52,867 nucleotides of DNA from the NCBI GenBank assembly GCA_013151865.1, contig JAADHN010000080.1:27647-80513 (forward strand), written 5' to 3'. Within the stretch, counting starts at the first letter, position 1. The number at the start of each line of letters is the position of its first letter. A program made the position numbers and the translations under genes. Below are positions 17,527 to 25,185 of the stretch, one piece after another. The notes under the pieces were generated by a model that had not been told where the DNA came from, ran no database searches, and saw nothing but the letters and a program-made list of their open reading frames with translations. Origin of the DNA: Kiritimatiellota bacterium. Lineage in GTDB: Bacteria > Verrucomicrobiota > Lentisphaeria > Oligosphaerales > JAADHN01.

Positions 17527-17548
17527 GCGCCCCGCGCCCATGGGGCGC
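17527..17548. terminator. Bidirectional stem-loop between convergent genes
   Basis: GCGCCCC (17527-17533) and GGGGCGC (17542-17548) pair across an 8-base loop. The hairpin sits between the end of the transglutaminase-like gene (+) and the end of serA (-), exactly where a shared terminator is expected. There is no clear T-run on either side. Confidence 0.55.
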
Positions 17549-17550
17549 CG

Positions 17551-19125
17551 TTACGGCAAGGACAAGGCGCAGGCGGCCAGGGCGTCCGTTTCCCGCTTGA
17601 TCTGGGCGACGACTTCCGAGGGAATGGGTTGGTCCACCTTCAACACGGCCAGGGCCCGGGTGGCCGACGGATCGCGCGGCGCCCGGATGTCCTCGATGTT
17701 GATGTTGCGTTCCGCACAGGCGGCGGTGATCTTGGCCAGGACCCCGGGACGGTCCCGGTACTCCACGATCAGGCTATGCCCCCTGGGCTGGAAGTAGATC
17801 CGGTCGAAACTGCCCATCCGGGAGATGACGATCGTGCCTTCCGCAACCGTCCCGCGGACGCTGGCCCGACGGGCCGTATCGTCGCCGCCGGCGACCAGGT
17901 CCACGGTCAATGCCTTTCCGTAGCCCTTTCTCTCATCCGCGGTGCGCACATCGAAAGAGACCCCCATCTGTTCCAGGTATTCCAGGGCATCCTCCGGGTC
18001 TTGCTGGGTATCGAACTCCGTGGATATGCCCGCCACGATCGGGGGCAGCAGCCATTTGGCGAAACGATCCAAACCCCCGTAAAAGCTGGCTTCGACTTGG
18101 CGGATGGACCGCTCCGCCCCCAGGTAACTGCGCGCCACCCGGGCCACCTCGAAGGCCAATTGCTGGTAACTCTCGTCCAGATCGTCCGGGACGCCCTTGT
18201 TGACCACGTACTTGGTAACGCCCCGTTCGGCATAAGCGATCATTTGCTCTGCGGCGCGTCGTGCGGCGTTGTGGTTTGCCTCGATCGTACTCGCCCCGAG
18301 ATGGGGCATCATCACGTCGGCAATGTCCGCGCAGCTTTTCAACCCCGGTTCGTCGGCTTCGTAGACATCGGTGCAGTAGCCGATCTGTTTTTCCTGCTTG
18401 ACAGCCCGGATGGCATCCTGGTCCACAATGCCGACCCGGGCGCAATTCACCAGCAAGGCGCCGGACCGCATCTTGGACAGCAGCGACCGGTTGATCATCC
18501 CCTTGGTTTCAGCGGTTTCCGGGACGTGCAGGGTCACGATGTCCGCCTCGGCGAACAGGGCCTCGAGCGAGGCGAACTCGACCCCGAGTTCGGCAGCCCG
18601 TGCCTGAGAAATCACCGGGTCATGTCCCAGGACACGGACCTCGAAGCCGCTCAACCGCTTGGCGACCAGTCGTCCGATGTTGCCGAGCCCCACGATCCCC
18701 ACTGTCTTGCCGGCCAGTTCGCGGCCCATGAGCTTTTTCTTCTCCCACCCACCAGCGCGAGTGGTAAGATCGCCCCGGACGATATGGCGGTAATAGGCCA
18801 GGATCAAGGCAATCACTTCTTCCGCCACGGCGTTCGCGTTGGCGCCGGGCGTGTTCATCACGTCCACCCCCTTGCGTCGGGCGTACTTGATGTCGATGGT
18901 GTTGTACCCCGAACCCGCGCGAACGATGAGCCGGAGTTTGGGCAGCAAGTCGATGATTTCCGGCGTCACACGGTTGCTTCGAACGATGAGTCCGGTGGCG
19001 TCGGGGTGGGCGGCGGCCAATTCCTCGAGCGGGGTGTCCGCATCCTGGATGACGCGAATGCCCTTGGCCTCGAGGAGTTCACGGGCGATCGAATCGAGTT
19101 TGGTCGGGATCAGGACAAGCTTCAT
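17551..19125 (-). CDS. serA: D-3-phosphoglycerate dehydrogenase
   Basis: A 524-residue enzyme for the first step of serine synthesis, oxidising 3-phosphoglycerate with NAD+. The substrate-binding N-terminal domain contains IVRAGSGYNTIDI (about 67-79). The Rossmann domain has VGIVGLGNIGRLVAKRL (about 142-158). The catalytic Arg lies in NCARVGIVDQDAI, the Glu in VYEADEPG and the His in MPHLGAST. The length and the C-terminal ACT domain (HSLIVEYRDRPGVLAKI, from about 448) place it in the long form with an intervening domain and likely serine feedback control. The ATG at 19125 is chosen for the GGAGGA Shine-Dalgarno 7 bases upstream; an in-frame start 18 bases earlier lacks one. It is the last gene of a same-strand run, 83 bases after a conserved PVC protein. 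No other serine genes are nearby. Confidence 0.96.
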   Translation of the reverse strand: MKLVLIPTKLDSIARELLEAKGIRVIQDADTPLEELAAAHPDATGLIVRSNRVTPEIIDLLPKLRLIVRAGSGYNTIDIKYARRKGVDVMNTPGANANAVAEEVIALILAYYRHIVRGDLTTRAGGWEKKKLMGRELAGKTVGIVGLGNIGRLVAKRLSGFEVRVLGHDPVISQARAAELGVEFASLEALFAEADIVTLHVPETAETKGMINRSLLSKMRSGALLVNCARVGIVDQDAIRAVKQEKQIGYCTDVYEADEPGLKSCADIADVMMPHLGASTIEANHNAARRAAEQMIAYAERGVTKYVVNKGVPDDLDESYQQLAFEVARVARSYLGAERSIRQVEASFYGGLDRFAKWLLPPIVAGISTEFDTQQDPEDALEYLEQMGVSFDVRTADERKGYGKALTVDLVAGGDDTARRASVRGTVAEGTIVISRMGSFDRIYFQPRGHSLIVEYRDRPGVLAKITAACAERNINIEDIRAPRDPSATRALAVLKVDQPIPSEVVAQIKRETDALAACALSLP

Positions 19126-19200
19126 CACACTCCTCCGAAACACAGGGATGGCGCAATCGCGTGAATATGTTTTATTCGGACATTTGAAACGATATGCATC

Positions 19201-19220
19201 GGGCAGGCTCAGCCCTGCCC
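19201..19220. terminator. Small hairpin overlapping a stop codon
   Basis: GGGCAGG (19201-19207) and CCTGCCC (19214-19220) pair across a 6-base loop. The hairpin covers the stop codon of the small conserved protein upstream of serA. No T-run follows in the minus direction, so termination would be partial at best. Confidence 0.35.
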
Positions 19221-19646
19221 CCCGAGTTTTTTCTGCAGTTCCACCTGGAACTCTCGCAGGTCCGCCTCGGTGGGACGGCTTGACTCAGGCTTGGGATTGA
19301 GCCCGAGTCTCCCGTAAGAGTCCACAAACCATTCCGCCTCGGCGCCCGAGGCAAAAGTGACTTCGCCGCTCATGGCGGCTCCCGGCCGGACCAAGCGACT
19401 GACCGTGACCCGAGTACGCGACTCCGACACCGGCAGTGCCTGCTCCGGTTCAATCGCCGGCTGTGTCGGCTTCGCGGCATCCTGTTTCTTCCAATCGACC
19501 TGGAGGTCGGCCGCCGCCAAGCGAAGATCCAGGTAGGTCATGTTGATGCCCAGCTCCTCGGCCAGGAGCTTCTGAACTTCGGCCAGGGAGCAACCCTCGT
19601 TCAGTTTTCGGGCGATGAACCGGTCGCGTTCCTCGTTGGGATTCAT
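19209..19646 (-). CDS. Conserved PVC-type small protein of unknown function
   Basis: A 145-residue soluble protein. It opens NEERDRFIARKLNEGCSLAEVQKLLAEELGI, a helical segment, then MTYLDLRLAAADLQVDW. A Pro/Ala-rich linker follows. The C-terminal module runs from VTVSRLVRPGAAMSGEVTFASGAEAEWFVDSYGRLGLNP to a final helix. I recognise this arrangement from uncharacterised proteins of Verrucomicrobia-like genomes; nothing more is known to me about its job. The ATG at 19646 is preferred because the conserved part starts there; an ATG at 19742 would add 32 poorly conserved residues. It lies 83 bases before serA and about 295 bases after the deacetylase gene, so a link to either is uncertain. Confidence 0.72.
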   Translation of the reverse strand: MNPNEERDRFIARKLNEGCSLAEVQKLLAEELGINMTYLDLRLAAADLQVDWKKQDAAKPTQPAIEPEQALPVSESRTRVTVSRLVRPGAAMSGEVTFASGAEAEWFVDSYGRLGLNPKPESSRPTEADLREFQVELQKKLGGQG

Positions 19647-19941
19647 CTTGCTCTTTCCATTCAGGGGCGCCGCAGCCGGTGAAGCACCGGGCGTCTCCGG
19701 TCGCGGGCGTCCGATAACGCTTTTGAGACGACTCCAAATCATGACGAAAACACTGTATGGTTCGTGCCGGCGCGCCGCAACGCGGGGCGTCCCTCCGCAT
19801 GGCCGGCGCCCCGACAACTCCCCTCGGCGATGCGCCCCTGCGCTCATACCGGGTCGCCCTTCCTCCCCTCGAACGAGGGCGGGATACGGCAAGACGGCAC
19901 GCGACGGCTTGTCCGCCGATATATGCGCACCGACTCAGGGA

Positions 19942-20796
19942 CTACCGGCCTGAAAGACGGGCGAGCCGCTCGAGCACGTCGTTGGAGAACCGAGTAATAT
20001 AGTCGCCGATGTACTGCGCTGCATCCAGCTCGGGGTCTTTCGTGAGCGGGGTGAGGTCCACCGCAAAGGTCAACCCCTGGCATTCGTCGGTGGCGTGGGA
20101 GGCATGATAGGTGGCGTGGGCACGACGACGCCCCATGGTGGCCAAGTCGTAACGCTTGCCTCCGGCGATCTGCGAATCGTAGAGGCCGATCAAGGCCGCC
20201 GCAAGATTTTCGTGCCGATCCACGGCCAACGCGATTTTGTCTTCGTCCACGACCCAGTCCAGGTCACGCCAGACCTCGACCCCGTAGACTTTTTCCGGCG
20301 CGACCTCGCCGCCGAGGTCGCGCAAGGCTTGAACCAGCCGCAGACACACGGCCACATGCGTATCATGCTTGTCCGCCGGGTTGTGAGTGTAAACCCGGCG
20401 TGGGCGCGCCGTCAGTAGGATGGCCTTGAGGTCGTCGACAGGACCTGGGTTGGCGGCATCTTTGACCGCGGAACTGGGGTAGTCCAACAACACGGCTGCG
20501 GCGTAATCTCCGACGAATGCAGCCTTTTTCTGCTCGCGTTTGCGGACTTCGCGCATCTGCTCGTCGGTGTACTCAGCGTAGCAATCGCTCCGTGCCGACC
20601 CGCTGCCGTTGGTGAGTACGACCGAAGTAAACCACTCGTCCGGGGTGGTGTAGGCCTCGACGATGCCGTGATAGGCCAGGATTTCCGCGTCGTCCTGGTG
20701 TGCGGAAATCCCCATCAGCGTGGTCCGCGCCAGAGCGGCTTCGGGGGCAGTCCCGTCCGGGACGAACACTTCTGCTTCAGGGTTGGTGAACTTCAT
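19942..20796 (-). CDS. PIG-L/LmbE-family deacetylase
   Basis: A 284-residue zinc-dependent N-deacetylase-like protein. The motif SAHQDDAE (His33, Asp35, Asp36) is the AHPDDE metal/catalytic motif with Pro replaced by Gln, and HDTHV (His144-His147) supplies the third zinc ligand. Family members remove acetyl groups from GlcNAc-type substrates (for example GlcNAc-PI, GlcNAc-Ins). No signal peptide is visible, so it is cytoplasmic. The ATG at 20796 follows CAGGAGA. It is the last of a tight run of four genes (nucleotidyltransferase, NahK-like kinase, ROK-like protein, deacetylase), 60 bases after the ROK-like gene. That context suggests a cytosolic amino-sugar derivative as substrate; this is inference. 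Confidence 0.88.
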   Translation of the reverse strand: MKFTNPEAEVFVPDGTAPEAALARTTLMGISAHQDDAEILAYHGIVEAYTTPDEWFTSVVLTNGSGSARSDCYAEYTDEQMREVRKREQKKAAFVGDYAAAVLLDYPSSAVKDAANPGPVDDLKAILLTARPRRVYTHNPADKHDTHVAVCLRLVQALRDLGGEVAPEKVYGVEVWRDLDWVVDEDKIALAVDRHENLAAALIGLYDSQIAGGKRYDLATMGRRRAHATYHASHATDECQGLTFAVDLTPLTKDPELDAAQYIGDYITRFSNDVLERLARLSGR

Positions 20797-20856
20797 GGGA
20801 CGGGTCTCCTGTTCGAGTTTTCGAATCCACATCCGCGGCGGCAGCCCTTCGAGCGC

Positions 20857-22314
20857 TCAGGCCTCCGGAAGGTGCGCGGCCGCAGCGGCCTGTCCGTGGC
20901 GCTTCTCCTGTTCGCCCGGTTCGTAGAAGTCGATGGCGTCCGCCAAGGCGGGAAACTCGGCTTCGAGTACGGTGCGGGCCTCATCCAGGATCACTTGACC
21001 CCCCTCGCCCGTCATTACGCGACCGAGCACTTCCACATGACGCACCGGACTGTAAAAATCGCAGAACTGTGCGACGGCGTACCCAAAATAGCGACCGATG
21101 GTCTCATAGATCTTCCGGGCTCGTTCATCGCCCGCCGCCATGAGTTCCTGAACGCGCACGAGACGCTCGGGCAGGGCCCCTTCGGGAATGTCGCGAATCT
21201 CGATGCCGGCCACCGGAATCAGCCTGCCCACCGCCTGTTGGGAGAAATAGATGGCGCCGGCGCCGCGGTCCCGCGACCATTCGTCTTCTGGCGCCGCGGG
21301 GTTGTAGTCCACGGGCACGAACGCCAGTTCATTCATCCACCCCGCAATACAGCGCCGTTCGTCGACATAGCCGCCGGCCAGGGACGACCCCATGGCGAGA
21401 CCGAGCACGGCGCCGTCGGCCAACGAGATGGCCCCTGCCAAGGCGGTCACGTCGCCGTCGTTTTCGAGCCGGAACGGAATGCCGCCCCAATCCTCCCGGA
21501 TGCGTTCGAACAGGGGAGCGATCTCGGCTTCGAAAACTTCGCGGTCTTCGATACCCCGGAAGAGCGAAGCGATCCGGGGTCGACCGTTGACGTAAATCCC
21601 GGCGGCGCTTCCGCCGATGGCCTGGACCCGGGCGCCGGGATCCACCTCCCGGATGCGCTTCTCGGCCAAACGCAGAATCTCGTTGATCTTCTCGAAATGG
21701 TAGTTCGGGTCGGATTGGGGCCTCGGATCCCAGGGGTATTCCTCTGAAAAGAGAGGCGTCCCATCGGGGTTCCGGGCCAGTTCGCCGTCTTTCACCACTG
21801 CAGCCTTGCGGTCGCTGGCCCCGAGATCGAACCCGATGCGCCAACCCGTCCAGTCCAGGCGGACCTCGCTGCCCGGCACGGGAGTGGCGGGCGGGGCCGC
21901 ATCCACCGAAACGGACTCAACGGTGAACTCATGGTTGTAGACCTGATCGCCCCAGAGTTCGGCATCGAAGGCCCGCACGCCCTCAGCCGAATACGTATGG
22001 GCCAGAAATCTCGCCAACTCCGGACTGCCGGCCACCGTCACCCGCCAGCCGCCCCATTGCCAAACCAGAAACTTCACAAGACGCTCGACAAAAAAGTAAT
22101 TTGCGGCCGCCTTCGGGTGGTCCCACGGCAGAATACGGGTCTCGTACCGCGAGATGATGCCGCGGTCCCGCTCGACCGTCAGCACCAACGGCAAGCCGCC
22201 GCCGGCCTTCTCGACCATTTGTGCGTACGCACGGTGCGCCAAAACCGGAGGCCGAAACCCCGGATCGAGCACGGGGAGCAATTTGGGGGACGGCAACGGA
22301 AAAAAACTTTTCAT
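20857..22314 (-). CDS. ROK-like sugar kinase-fold protein with N-terminal extension
   Basis: A 485-residue protein. The C-terminal part, from WTGWRIGFDLGASDRKAAVV (about 157), is an ASKHA/ROK-like fold. It has the ATP phosphate-binding loop IGFDLGASD, a NDGDVTALAG segment in the place of the ROK catalytic ND motif, and LGLAMGSSLAGGYVD. The usual ROK zinc motif CxCGxxGCxE is missing. Instead CIAGWMNELAFVPVDY follows, so this is an atypical branch. About 150 residues in front form a separate domain of unknown function. The ATG at 22314 is preceded by AAGGAG. It lies between the NahK-like kinase and the deacetylase, pointing to hexose or hexosamine phosphorylation. It could instead be a sugar-binding protein that has lost catalysis. 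Confidence 0.8.
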   Translation of the reverse strand: MKSFFPLPSPKLLPVLDPGFRPPVLAHRAYAQMVEKAGGGLPLVLTVERDRGIISRYETRILPWDHPKAAANYFFVERLVKFLVWQWGGWRVTVAGSPELARFLAHTYSAEGVRAFDAELWGDQVYNHEFTVESVSVDAAPPATPVPGSEVRLDWTGWRIGFDLGASDRKAAVVKDGELARNPDGTPLFSEEYPWDPRPQSDPNYHFEKINEILRLAEKRIREVDPGARVQAIGGSAAGIYVNGRPRIASLFRGIEDREVFEAEIAPLFERIREDWGGIPFRLENDGDVTALAGAISLADGAVLGLAMGSSLAGGYVDERRCIAGWMNELAFVPVDYNPAAPEDEWSRDRGAGAIYFSQQAVGRLIPVAGIEIRDIPEGALPERLVRVQELMAAGDERARKIYETIGRYFGYAVAQFCDFYSPVRHVEVLGRVMTGEGGQVILDEARTVLEAEFPALADAIDFYEPGEQEKRHGQAAAAAHLPEA

Positions 22315-22449
22315 CGTGGGGAACTCCTTGTTTGACGGTGTCCCAAACGACCGCGAACCGAACGGCCTTTCGACACGGCGTTTGGCCTCATTACGCCCCG
22401 ATACAGCCATTGACTGTGACCGCAGCACTCCGGAGCCCCGGCCCGGCCG

Positions 22450-23574
22450 TCATATGCCGATCCCGCGCTCGCGGCACCGGCTTCGCACCAGCGCATCCAA
22501 CGCGTCCGCCTGCTCTTCCATGGCGCGCACCAAAGCGAACTGCGTGCGGGTCCTGTCCAGGTTGTGGTCCGGATGGTGGGTCTTGAAATATACATCGCCT
22601 TCGAGATAGTCGGTCAAAAACCGAATTCCGATTTCAAAGGTAATCAGACGCCCGGAGAAAGCCAGCAATTCCAGTTCGCGCGGCAGAAGCGAGGCCCCGA
22701 CGGCATCGAGATACCCGCAGACCAAGGCATCGAAAAAGTCCCGCTGAAACGTCACGAGACTCAGGTCGCGTTCGTCCTCCGCCCCCGTGGATGTGGAGGT
22801 CCGGACCATGTCCCCGAAATCGTACAATACGGAGCCGGGCATGACCGTGTCCAGGTCGATAACACAGACGCCGCGACCCGATTCGATATCGAGCATCACA
22901 TTGTTGATTTTGGTGTCGTTGTGCGTCACCCGCTCGGGGATCTCGCCGCGTTCGATGCCGTCGGTGACCGTGGTCGTCATCTCTCCGCGAGCCAGGGCGA
23001 AAGCGATTTCCGGACCCGCGCTTTCGGCACGCCCGACCCGATCCTGCTCGATGGCCTTTCTCAGTTTCTCGAACCGTTTCGGAGTGTGATGAAAATCCGG
23101 GATCGTGTCGTGCAGTCGCGGCATGGGCAAGTCCCGCAGCATTTCCTGGAACGTACCGAAGGCCTTGGCCGCCTCATACGCCTGTCGGGGGTCCGCGGCC
23201 ACATCGGTCGTCAACGCATTCTCAATGAAGATGTAGCATCGCCAGCAAGAACCGTCCTCCCGTTGGATAAAGGGGCCGCCGCCGCGGCTGGGAATCACGG
23301 TCAGGGCCTCGCGGTCGGGGTCGTGCCCGGGCAACGATTCGACCTTGCCCCGGACATGCCGGGTGACGCGCAGGATGTTCTCCATCAACTCCGGAATACG
23401 AGTGAATACCTTGTGGTTCATCCGCTGCAGGATATATCGGCGGCGACAACCGTCCGCCGTTTCGGCGACGACTGCGTAGGTGTCGTTGATGTGCCCATTC
23501 CCATGCGGACCGCCCTCCACGAACCGTGCGGGGACATCGAATTCGGCAAAGACTGCGGCAAGATCGGTCGTCAT
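22450..23574 (-). CDS. NahK-like anomeric sugar kinase (aminoglycoside phosphotransferase fold)
   Basis: A 374-residue kinase of the APH/choline-kinase fold. NGHINDTYAV (about 27-36) is the nucleotide-binding loop. The Brenner-type catalytic motif is THNDTKINNVMLD (Asp220 catalytic). VIDLDTV (about 238-244) supplies the metal-binding acid. HNDTKxNN is the form seen in N-acetylhexosamine 1-kinases (NahK) rather than antibiotic kinases. Those enzymes phosphorylate GlcNAc or GalNAc at C1 to feed nucleotide-sugar synthesis. The adjacent upstream gene is a nucleotidyltransferase, exactly the next enzyme needed. The ATG at 23574 has AGGA about 12 bases upstream. An antibiotic-resistance role is unlikely given the motif and neighbourhood. 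Sugar specificity cannot be read from sequence. Confidence 0.83.
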   Translation of the reverse strand: MTTDLAAVFAEFDVPARFVEGGPHGNGHINDTYAVVAETADGCRRRYILQRMNHKVFTRIPELMENILRVTRHVRGKVESLPGHDPDREALTVIPSRGGGPFIQREDGSCWRCYIFIENALTTDVAADPRQAYEAAKAFGTFQEMLRDLPMPRLHDTIPDFHHTPKRFEKLRKAIEQDRVGRAESAGPEIAFALARGEMTTTVTDGIERGEIPERVTHNDTKINNVMLDIESGRGVCVIDLDTVMPGSVLYDFGDMVRTSTSTGAEDERDLSLVTFQRDFFDALVCGYLDAVGASLLPRELELLAFSGRLITFEIGIRFLTDYLEGDVYFKTHHPDHNLDRTRTQFALVRAMEEQADALDALVRSRCRERGIGI

Positions 23575-23649
23575 TCTGGGGGGTGATCCTGTCTTCGAGG
23601 GCGTTCTACTGCCCGGGTCGACCGGGGACGCTGGACGACGCCGGGCCGG

Positions 23650-24576
23650 TCACTTCTCCCACAACGGAGTCGGGTATCGTCCCGCCTCGGTCTGCCGTCG
23701 AATGCTGCGACGCGCATCCTCCAGATCGGCGGCATACGTGATGCCGAACCACTTCGCCGGGGTCGCCAACACGGTCACTCGGCACTTGCCGGCTCGGACC
23801 AATGCGTCCACGAGCGCCGGCAGAAAGAATTCCGCCCCGGGATCGTCCTGCGAACTCCGCAGAAAGTGGGCGAACAAGGGCTCGATCCGGGCCAGAAGGG
23901 ACGGGGTGAACCCCCACATGTTCATGGACGCCACCGCATCCCCGCTCAGGGGACGCCACACTGCGCCGTCCAGGTACTCGGCGTCCTTGTCGCCGGCGCC
24001 GCGAATCTTCGTGCGCTCGACGACCTGCTCGAGGGCGCCGTCCGGATTCACAGCGCAAATCCCGCGCGATACGGTGCCATTGGGCGATAAAGTATTGCGC
24101 AGCGGGAACCCGACCATTGCGAACTCCGCAGGCAGGGCCGCGGGGTTCGCGTCCTTCAGAAACGCGGCGAGGACAGCATACGATTCGGGCCCATAGAAAT
24201 CGTCGGCATTGATAACCGCGAAAGGCCGATCGATCTCCCGGCGGGCACTCCAGACCGCGTGGGCGGTCCCCCACGGTTTCCGCCGCTCGGACGGGAGGTC
24301 GAAACCGGGGGGGAGGTCGTCCAGGCGCTGGACCACGTACGCCGTTTCGATGCGCCCGGCCAAGACCCGGTCGAAATGGTCGCGCACCGCGGCCTGGATT
24401 TCCTCGCGCACGATGAACACCACCCGCCCGAAGCCGGCCCGCCAGCCGTCGTACACCGAGTAGTCCAGCACGATTTCGCCGCTGGGGCCGACGGCCTCGA
24501 TCTGCTTCCAGCCACCGAATCGGCTGCCAAGCCCGGCGGCGAGAATCACCAAAGCAGGCGCAACTTCCGTGTCCAT
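23650..24576 (-). CDS. Sugar-1-phosphate nucleotidyltransferase
   Basis: A 308-residue NTP-transferase-fold protein. The nucleotide-binding signature VILAAGLGSRFGGWKQ (about 10-25) is a variant of GxGxRxxxxxPK. AVINADDFYG (about 108-117) holds the metal-binding Asp pair. It would join a sugar 1-phosphate to UTP or another NTP. With the NahK-like kinase 75 bases downstream it forms a two-step activation module. The ATG at 24576 is chosen for the perfect AGGAGG 6 bases upstream; the longer reading frame to 24699 has no ribosome site. The gene carries two copies of the 13-bp palindrome. A uridylyltransferase role is the most likely; glucose-1-phosphate or HexNAc-1-phosphate cannot be told apart here. 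Confidence 0.86.
   Translation of the reverse strand: MDTEVAPALVILAAGLGSRFGGWKQIEAVGPSGEIVLDYSVYDGWRAGFGRVVFIVREEIQAAVRDHFDRVLAGRIETAYVVQRLDDLPPGFDLPSERRKPWGTAHAVWSARREIDRPFAVINADDFYGPESYAVLAAFLKDANPAALPAEFAMVGFPLRNTLSPNGTVSRGICAVNPDGALEQVVERTKIRGAGDKDAEYLDGAVWRPLSGDAVASMNMWGFTPSLLARIEPLFAHFLRSSQDDPGAEFFLPALVDALVRAGKCRVTVLATPAKWFGITYAADLEDARRSIRRQTEAGRYPTPLWEK
23849..23861. repeat. Iterated 13-bp palindrome, TGCGAACTCCGCA variant
   Basis: Within the nucleotidyltransferase gene (minus strand); encodes LRSSQ. Confidence 0.8.
24118..24130. repeat. Iterated 13-bp palindrome, TGCGAACTCCGCA variant
   Basis: Second copy in the nucleotidyltransferase gene, in another codon phase; encodes PAEFAM. 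Confidence 0.8.
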
Positions 24577-25185
24577 GCTTCCTCCTGGAGGAAAAAGGCC
24601 CTGCGCGGACCTCGGCCGTCGCCCGAGGCGCCGTCGGCTTTCGGTTGGGTCAGGCAGCGGGATCGCCCACCGATGCTCCCATGACCGGCACGGGGGCACG
24701 CTCGCAGGCGTCTTGCAAGCCCTGCCCTGCCTGAAGGGCCTGTCGCCTTATTATTGTGCGTGTTCCCAGACGGCCTGAAGGGCCGATTTTACCGTAGCCT
24801 CGGGCAACGCCCAAGGTTGGTCGGCACCGTACCGATGTACGCTGAAGGCGTACTTCAACCTACACGTAAGGAATACGTTGAAGCACCCCTTCAGGGTGCA
24901 TGTTCCGGAAACCCAACCCTTGGGCACCGCCCCAGGCTACGGTGGCATTGCCTCGTTGGGGCGTGTTTCGCGGAATTCTCGAATAAAGAGACAGGCCCCG
25001 AACCGGGGAGGTTGCCCCGGTCGCGCGCCAAAACCTCGGACCTGGATTTCGGCCACAGAACGTTCGAAGGGCTCACGCCCGTCATGTCGGAACGGCAGTC
25101 TCGGCGGTACGGCGGGGTCATGCGACCGTCCAAGACGGGTTCATGCGGTCGTTTGCCAATCTTCTGTGCGGCCGGGGCGATGGAA
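24577..25185. other. Long intergenic gap between oxidoreductase and nucleotidyltransferase genes
   Basis: 609 bases without a credible gene. The centre is a 153-bp nested palindrome (24791-24943). It is preceded by two short GCCTGAAGGGCC-type repeats (near 24729 and 24774). The promoter of the sugar operon should lie between the palindrome and 24577, but no confident promoter was seen. Confidence 0.6.
24791..24943. repeat. 153-bp nested imperfect palindrome
   Basis: The outer arms start ACCGTAGCCT and end GGCTACGGT. They pair over about 32 bases (24791-24822 with 24911-24943) and include GGGCAACGCCCAAGG opposite CTTGGGCACCGCCC. The inner arms CTGAAGGCGTACTTCAAC and GTTGAAGCACCCCTTCAG pair with three mismatches, leaving a small AT-rich loop. 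The whole block therefore reads nearly the same on both strands. Blocks of this style (CTTCAGGG plus GGGCAACGCCC) recur between genes in PVC and related genomes, from my general recollection. Only one copy is in this window. Confidence 0.85.

Noticed and set aside
22450-23574. Aminoglycoside-resistance kinase
   Set aside because: The fold is shared, but the HNDTKxNN motif and the adjacent nucleotidyltransferase favour an anomeric sugar kinase.
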